Positions 62,159-64,000 of a stretch of 64,000 nt of DNA are shown in pieces (within the stretch, counting starts at the first letter, position 1; every line of letters begins with the position of its first letter). This DNA comes from Gammaproteobacteria bacterium (GTDB taxonomy: Bacteria; Pseudomonadota; Gammaproteobacteria; Pseudomonadales; Azotimanducaceae), in the NCBI GenBank assembly GCA_021773555.1, contig JAJFKA010000092.1, positions 1-64,000 on the forward strand, read 5' to 3'. Under the pieces are notes generated by a model. The model was not told where the DNA came from. It saw only the letters and a list, made by a program, of their open reading frames with translations, and ran no database searches. A program made the position numbers and the translations under genes.

Positions 62159-64000
62159 ATGCGTAACATAAAATACTTCTTTGTTGTTCTATCTCTCATC
62201 GGATTGGCGTCCTGCGAGAAACAGGATGATTCCCAGCAGCTTAGAATATTCATTGAGTCGGGTAACTCATACTACGAACAGGGTCAGTTTCGTCCCGCGA
62301 TGATCGAAGTGCAAAATGCATTGCAACTTGATCCGTTGAACGAACAGGCGGCTATCGTTGCGGCAAAAATCTATATGGCCCTCGGCCGGGGCCGATCGAG
62401 TGTTTCCCAGCTTGAAGCGATTGAAGGCAAGTCGCTAGAGTATTTCCAGACCCTTGTGGACGTTTACATTAATCGCCGAAAGTTCGGGTCGGCGCTGCAT
62501 TTGCTGCGCCAGCAGAAAAAAATGCTGGAGCAGGATATGGATCGGTATGAACTGGCCAGTGCGGACGCCTATATTGGTCTGGGTGAAGTGGAGACCGCTC
62601 AAAAACTGTATCTGAGTGTCCGGGACCGTGGTGTTGCAAAGCTACCAGCACAGCTTGGTCTGGCAACCGTGCAGGTTATTCGCGGCGACCTGGTGACTGC
62701 TGAGCAGCAAACAATCGCTGTATTGGCTGAATTTCCGCGCAGTGTTGATGCGATGATTCTTTTTGCAGCTACCCACATTCGCCAGGGCAGATTGCAGCAG
62801 GCCGAAGAAAACCTGACGGAAGCCGTAACTTTGTTACCGACCATGGACCTTTTCACCATGGAACGAGCTCGTATCGTCCGGACGCTGATAGCGCTGCTAG
62901 CACGACAGGGGAGAACCGGCGAAGCGCTGGTGTACCAGCGAATGCTGGCAGAAGCCTTCCCCAGGGCCCAGGAGATAACGGCGCAGATAGAAGCCGCTAT
63001 CGGCAATATCCAGGAAGGACAGATGGATGAGGCCGAAGCCCTGTTGGGTGAAATCCTGGCCAATTCACCGGGTGATGAACTCACCGGTTCGCTGCTTGGT
63101 ATGCTGAAGTATTTCAAAGGCGATTTTGAGGCGGCCGACCAGCATTTCGCTGCCAGCGTTGATGCCGAGATTGCGCCGACCCATGTGCTCAAGTATATGG
63201 CCACCAACATGTATCAGATGGGTCAGTTAGCGAAGGTGGTCAGCACCCTTGAAGGGCGCGTGGAAAACTCAAGAGATCCGCACCTTGTGGCGATCTACGG
63301 TATTTCGGCGCTCAATTCAAACAAGATTGAAGCCGGATTAAAGGCACTCCGACGTGCTATCACCCTTGATCCCAATAATCCCAGGTTGAGCCTGATTCTG
63401 TCGCAGTACTACAATGACCAGGATCCGCCGAACCACCAGCAGGCGCTTTCCGAGATCGCTTCAGCGCTGGAAAACAATCCGGATGAAAGAGAAACCCAGA
63501 CCGCCTATATGAATCAGCTGCTGAGGATGAACCTGCTCGATGACGCAGCTACGTTTGTGGCGCAAAAACTCAGTGAGAATCCGAAGGATAGCCATGCCCT
63601 GCTTTTCGCAGGTTCATTGAGTATGCAATTGGGCAACTTCGATGAGGCAACCGGACATTTTGGCGCAGTGCTGGCCGGTAATCCCCGGGACATCAATGCA
63701 CAATTTGGCCAGGCACTGGTTTATGTCCGTCAGGAACAATGGAATAAGGCGCGTGGCTCCTATCGATTGATTACTCAGCTAGCACCTGAGGATATCCGGG
63801 CTTATCGTGGCCTGATGCAGGCCTATGAGGCCCTGGATCAGGTCAATGAGGGGATTAAAACCCTGGGTGAGATGTCTGATGGTGGCAATGAGTATGCTTC
63901 CACGGTTATTTCAGAGTACCTGACTGCCAATGGCCGCCTGGGTGAGGCACAGGCATTTGTTGACAAGATTGGCAGTTATTCAACGGATTCTCCGCAAACG
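62159..64000 (+). CDS. prsT: PEP-CTERM system TPR lipoprotein (PrsT-like), partial at the right edge
   Basis: The frame runs from ATG 62159 (AGGT 9 bases upstream) to the window edge without a stop, giving at least 614 residues. A lipoprotein signal ends in LIGLASC (Cys18). The rest consists of degenerate TPR units (YYEQGQFRPAMIEVQNALQLDP, GNFDEATGHFGAVLAGNPRD and others). PrsT proteins of the PEP-CTERM system have this form and sit beside the sugar transferase and PrsR. The likely role is assembly or export of the polysaccharide at the periplasmic side. The 3' end lies outside the window. Confidence 0.88.
   Translation, partial: MRNIKYFFVVLSLIGLASCEKQDDSQQLRIFIESGNSYYEQGQFRPAMIEVQNALQLDPLNEQAAIVAAKIYMALGRGRSSVSQLEAIEGKSLEYFQTLVDVYINRRKFGSALHLLRQQKKMLEQDMDRYELASADAYIGLGEVETAQKLYLSVRDRGVAKLPAQLGLATVQVIRGDLVTAEQQTIAVLAEFPRSVDAMILFAATHIRQGRLQQAEENLTEAVTLLPTMDLFTMERARIVRTLIALLARQGRTGEALVYQRMLAEAFPRAQEITAQIEAAIGNIQEGQMDEAEALLGEILANSPGDELTGSLLGMLKYFKGDFEAADQHFAASVDAEIAPTHVLKYMATNMYQMGQLAKVVSTLEGRVENSRDPHLVAIYGISALNSNKIEAGLKALRRAITLDPNNPRLSLILSQYYNDQDPPNHQQALSEIASALENNPDERETQTAYMNQLLRMNLLDDAATFVAQKLSENPKDSHALLFAGSLSMQLGNFDEATGHFGAVLAGNPRDINAQFGQALVYVRQEQWNKARGSYRLITQLAPEDIRAYRGLMQAYEALDQVNEGIKTLGEMSDGGNEYASTVISEYLTANGRLGEAQAFVDKIGSYSTDSPQT

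Noticed and set aside
62159-64000. PEP-CTERM sorting signals in window proteins
   Set aside because: No protein ends in a Val-Pro-Glu-Pro plus hydrophobic-helix plus Arg tail; only the regulatory and polysaccharide genes of the system are visible.
1-64000. Transposases, integrases, phage structural genes, restriction or classical defence systems
   Set aside because: None was recognised on either strand; only the repressor at 207-1028 and the TIR protein could hint at such functions.

Overview
The window looks like a chromosome segment of a free-living, probably marine or aquatic gammaproteobacterium. It has a TonB-dependent receptor, several acyl-CoA and CoA-transferase degradation enzymes, a molybdenum hydroxylase, luciferase-like oxidoreductases, c-di-GMP enzymes and the start of a PEP-CTERM/XrtA (exosortase-linked) exopolysaccharide locus. 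Gene density is high, starts are often GTG or TTG, and there are no tRNA, rRNA, CRISPR, phage or insertion-sequence genes that I can see. The assignment comes from gene content only.

Layout. 1-1.03 kb: the end of an unknown gene and a helix-turn-helix repressor. 1.4-10.5 kb: a signalling block made of a repeat-rich subtilisin-like (S8) protease, a beta-propeller sensor histidine kinase and an overlapping response regulator with GGDEF-EAL output; the first two genes look more AT-rich than the rest. 10.6-11.7 kb: an AhpD/carboxymuconolactone-decarboxylase-type protein whose in-frame TGA falls exactly on the second redox cysteine of CxxC and is followed by a bacterial SECIS-like hairpin. I read it as one selenoprotein gene rather than two genes, and it is the strongest discovery in the window. 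11.7-18.5 kb: SDR, alpha/beta hydrolase, GPH-type transporter, MarC, group D flavoprotein, aldo/keto reductase, DUF3859. 18.6-28.9 kb: transglutaminase-like TPR lipoprotein, TonB receptor, acyl-CoA dehydrogenase, amidase, zinc-ribbon protein, cyclophilin, kinase-like protein, PafA-like phosphatase. 29-34.8 kb: TauD-type dioxygenase, carboxylesterase, two-subunit Mo hydroxylase, CysZ-like protein. 34.8-43.7 kb: amidohydrolase, serine hydrolases, CoA transferase, methyltransferase, diguanylate cyclase, LLM oxidoreductase, DUF1801. 43.7-54.6 kb: DUF1631 protein, FadB/FadJ-type beta-oxidation protein, DUF454, a second LLM enzyme, M20 peptidase, PHP-type hydrolase, epimerase-like VOC protein, GMC oxidoreductase.

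54.6-57.1 kb holds a TIR-FlgO/TolB-like-TPR membrane protein translationally coupled to a small cysteine-rich secreted protein. From 57.8 kb to the right edge lies a PEP-CTERM/XrtA locus: the sigma-54 response regulator PrsR, an uncharacterised membrane-anchored protein, an EpsB-type sugar transferase and a PrsT-type TPR lipoprotein that runs off the window.

The genes suggest a heterotroph that imports compounds through the outer membrane, opens amides and esters, activates acids with CoA, degrades them by beta-oxidation, and controls surface polysaccharide and c-di-GMP through two-component systems.
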